From: Acinetobacter sp. ANC 4173 | GTDB lineage: Bacteria > Pseudomonadota > Gammaproteobacteria > Pseudomonadales > Moraxellaceae | Length of the DNA: 64,000 nucleotides | Reading direction: 5' to 3' | NCBI RefSeq assembly: GCF_004331255.1 | Contig: NZ_SJOF01000013.1 | Coordinates: 1 to 64,000, forward strand | Part shown: piece by piece, positions 63,755 to 64,000 of the stretch | Numbering within the stretch: the first letter of the stretch is position 1 | Layout: each line of letters opens with the position of its first letter | Notes under the pieces: model-generated | Seen by the model: the letters and a program-made list of their open reading frames with translations, nothing else | What the model was told of the DNA's origin: nothing | Database searches by the model: none | Program-made: the position numbers and the translations under genes

Positions 63755-64000
63755 ATGGCTGCATTACCATCCCTGAGACAGCTGTCATACCTTGTAACAC
63801 TGTCTGAAACGCTGCACTTCACTGAAGCGGCGCGTCGTTCGTTCGTGACCCAATCTACCCTTTCGGGTGGGATCATGGAACTTGAACGCTTACTGGGTGG
63901 CGTCCTCGTTGAACGCGATCGCCAAAATGTACGTTTAACCCCGCTTGGCGAACAAGTTGTCGCTCGAGCCCGTGTTCTACTTGCTGATGCTCAAGACTTA
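63755..64000 (+). CDS. oxyR: OxyR, LysR-family peroxide sensor (5' part only)
   Basis: The first 82 codons, cut by the window end. MAALPSLRQLSYLVTLSETL opens a LysR helix-turn-helix with HFTEAARRSFVTQSTLSGGIMELERLLG as recognition region, close to OxyR proteins. The redox-active cysteines would lie past the edge, so identification relies on the HTH and on gene order (rubA-rubB-estB-oxyR of ADP1). AGGA precedes the ATG, 12 bp after estB. Confidence 0.85.
   Translation, partial: MAALPSLRQLSYLVTLSETLHFTEAARRSFVTQSTLSGGIMELERLLGGVLVERDRQNVRLTPLGEQVVARARVLLADAQDL

Overview
The window is chromosomal DNA from an AT-rich gammaproteobacterium, almost certainly an Acinetobacter (not resolved to species). 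The strongest evidence is gene order. trpG-trpD-trpC sit together without trpE. At the right edge rubA-rubB-esterase-oxyR lie in the order described for the alkane-oxidation genes of strain ADP1. Many genes of unknown function have the look of Moraxellaceae proteins.

Layout. 1-141 is a perfect 8-bp tandem repeat cut by the window edge. 0.3-9.1 kb holds a LysR regulator, a CNNM/CorC-type membrane protein, a CitMHS citrate carrier, a quinone oxidoreductase, a DegS-like protease, a Nif3 protein and Fe superoxide dismutase. 9.2-10.0 kb carries three tRNA-Asn genes in two promoter-tRNA-terminator units that flank a small membrane protein gene. 10-22 kb holds a DUF2726 protein, an orphan response regulator, ppk1, mtgA, a rhomboid protease, an ABC transporter divergent from tesA, a beta-carbonic anhydrase, a secreted hydrolase and an unknown protein. 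22-35 kb has a TonB-dependent catecholate-type siderophore receptor behind a Fur box, nfuA, a second rhomboid, a tiny lipoprotein, several uncharacterised genes, pnuC, a membrane diguanylate cyclase, an FKBP isomerase, yaeQ and a COG0523 GTPase with a near-consensus Zur box. 35-41 kb is a urea-degradation operon (allophanate hydrolase, urea carboxylase, GntR regulator) with a FadR-type palindrome at its start. 41.8-48.2 kb holds mdaB-ygiN, trpGDC, an accessory-looking coiled-coil protein, an Smr protein and folE.

48.3-49.9 kb is a decayed arsenic-resistance cluster: arsR is still open, arsC has a nonsense codon, and acr3 and arsH are fused by a deletion and frameshifted. 50-64 kb continues with DUF4105, DUF3015, DUF817, hemE, an L,D-transpeptidase, pirin, a wrecked Wzi-like outer-membrane gene, lysS, two small enzymes, apt and the rub operon.

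Working together: urea is carboxylated and hydrolysed to ammonia and CO2 by the 35-41 kb operon. Metal homeostasis is represented by the Fur and Zur sites. Redox defence is represented by sodB, mdaB/ygiN and oxyR. I see no phage, IS element, CRISPR array or complete defence system. Most of the region is core genome; the accessory signals are the urea operon, the gene at 45.5 kb, the ars remnant and the 57-kb pseudogene.
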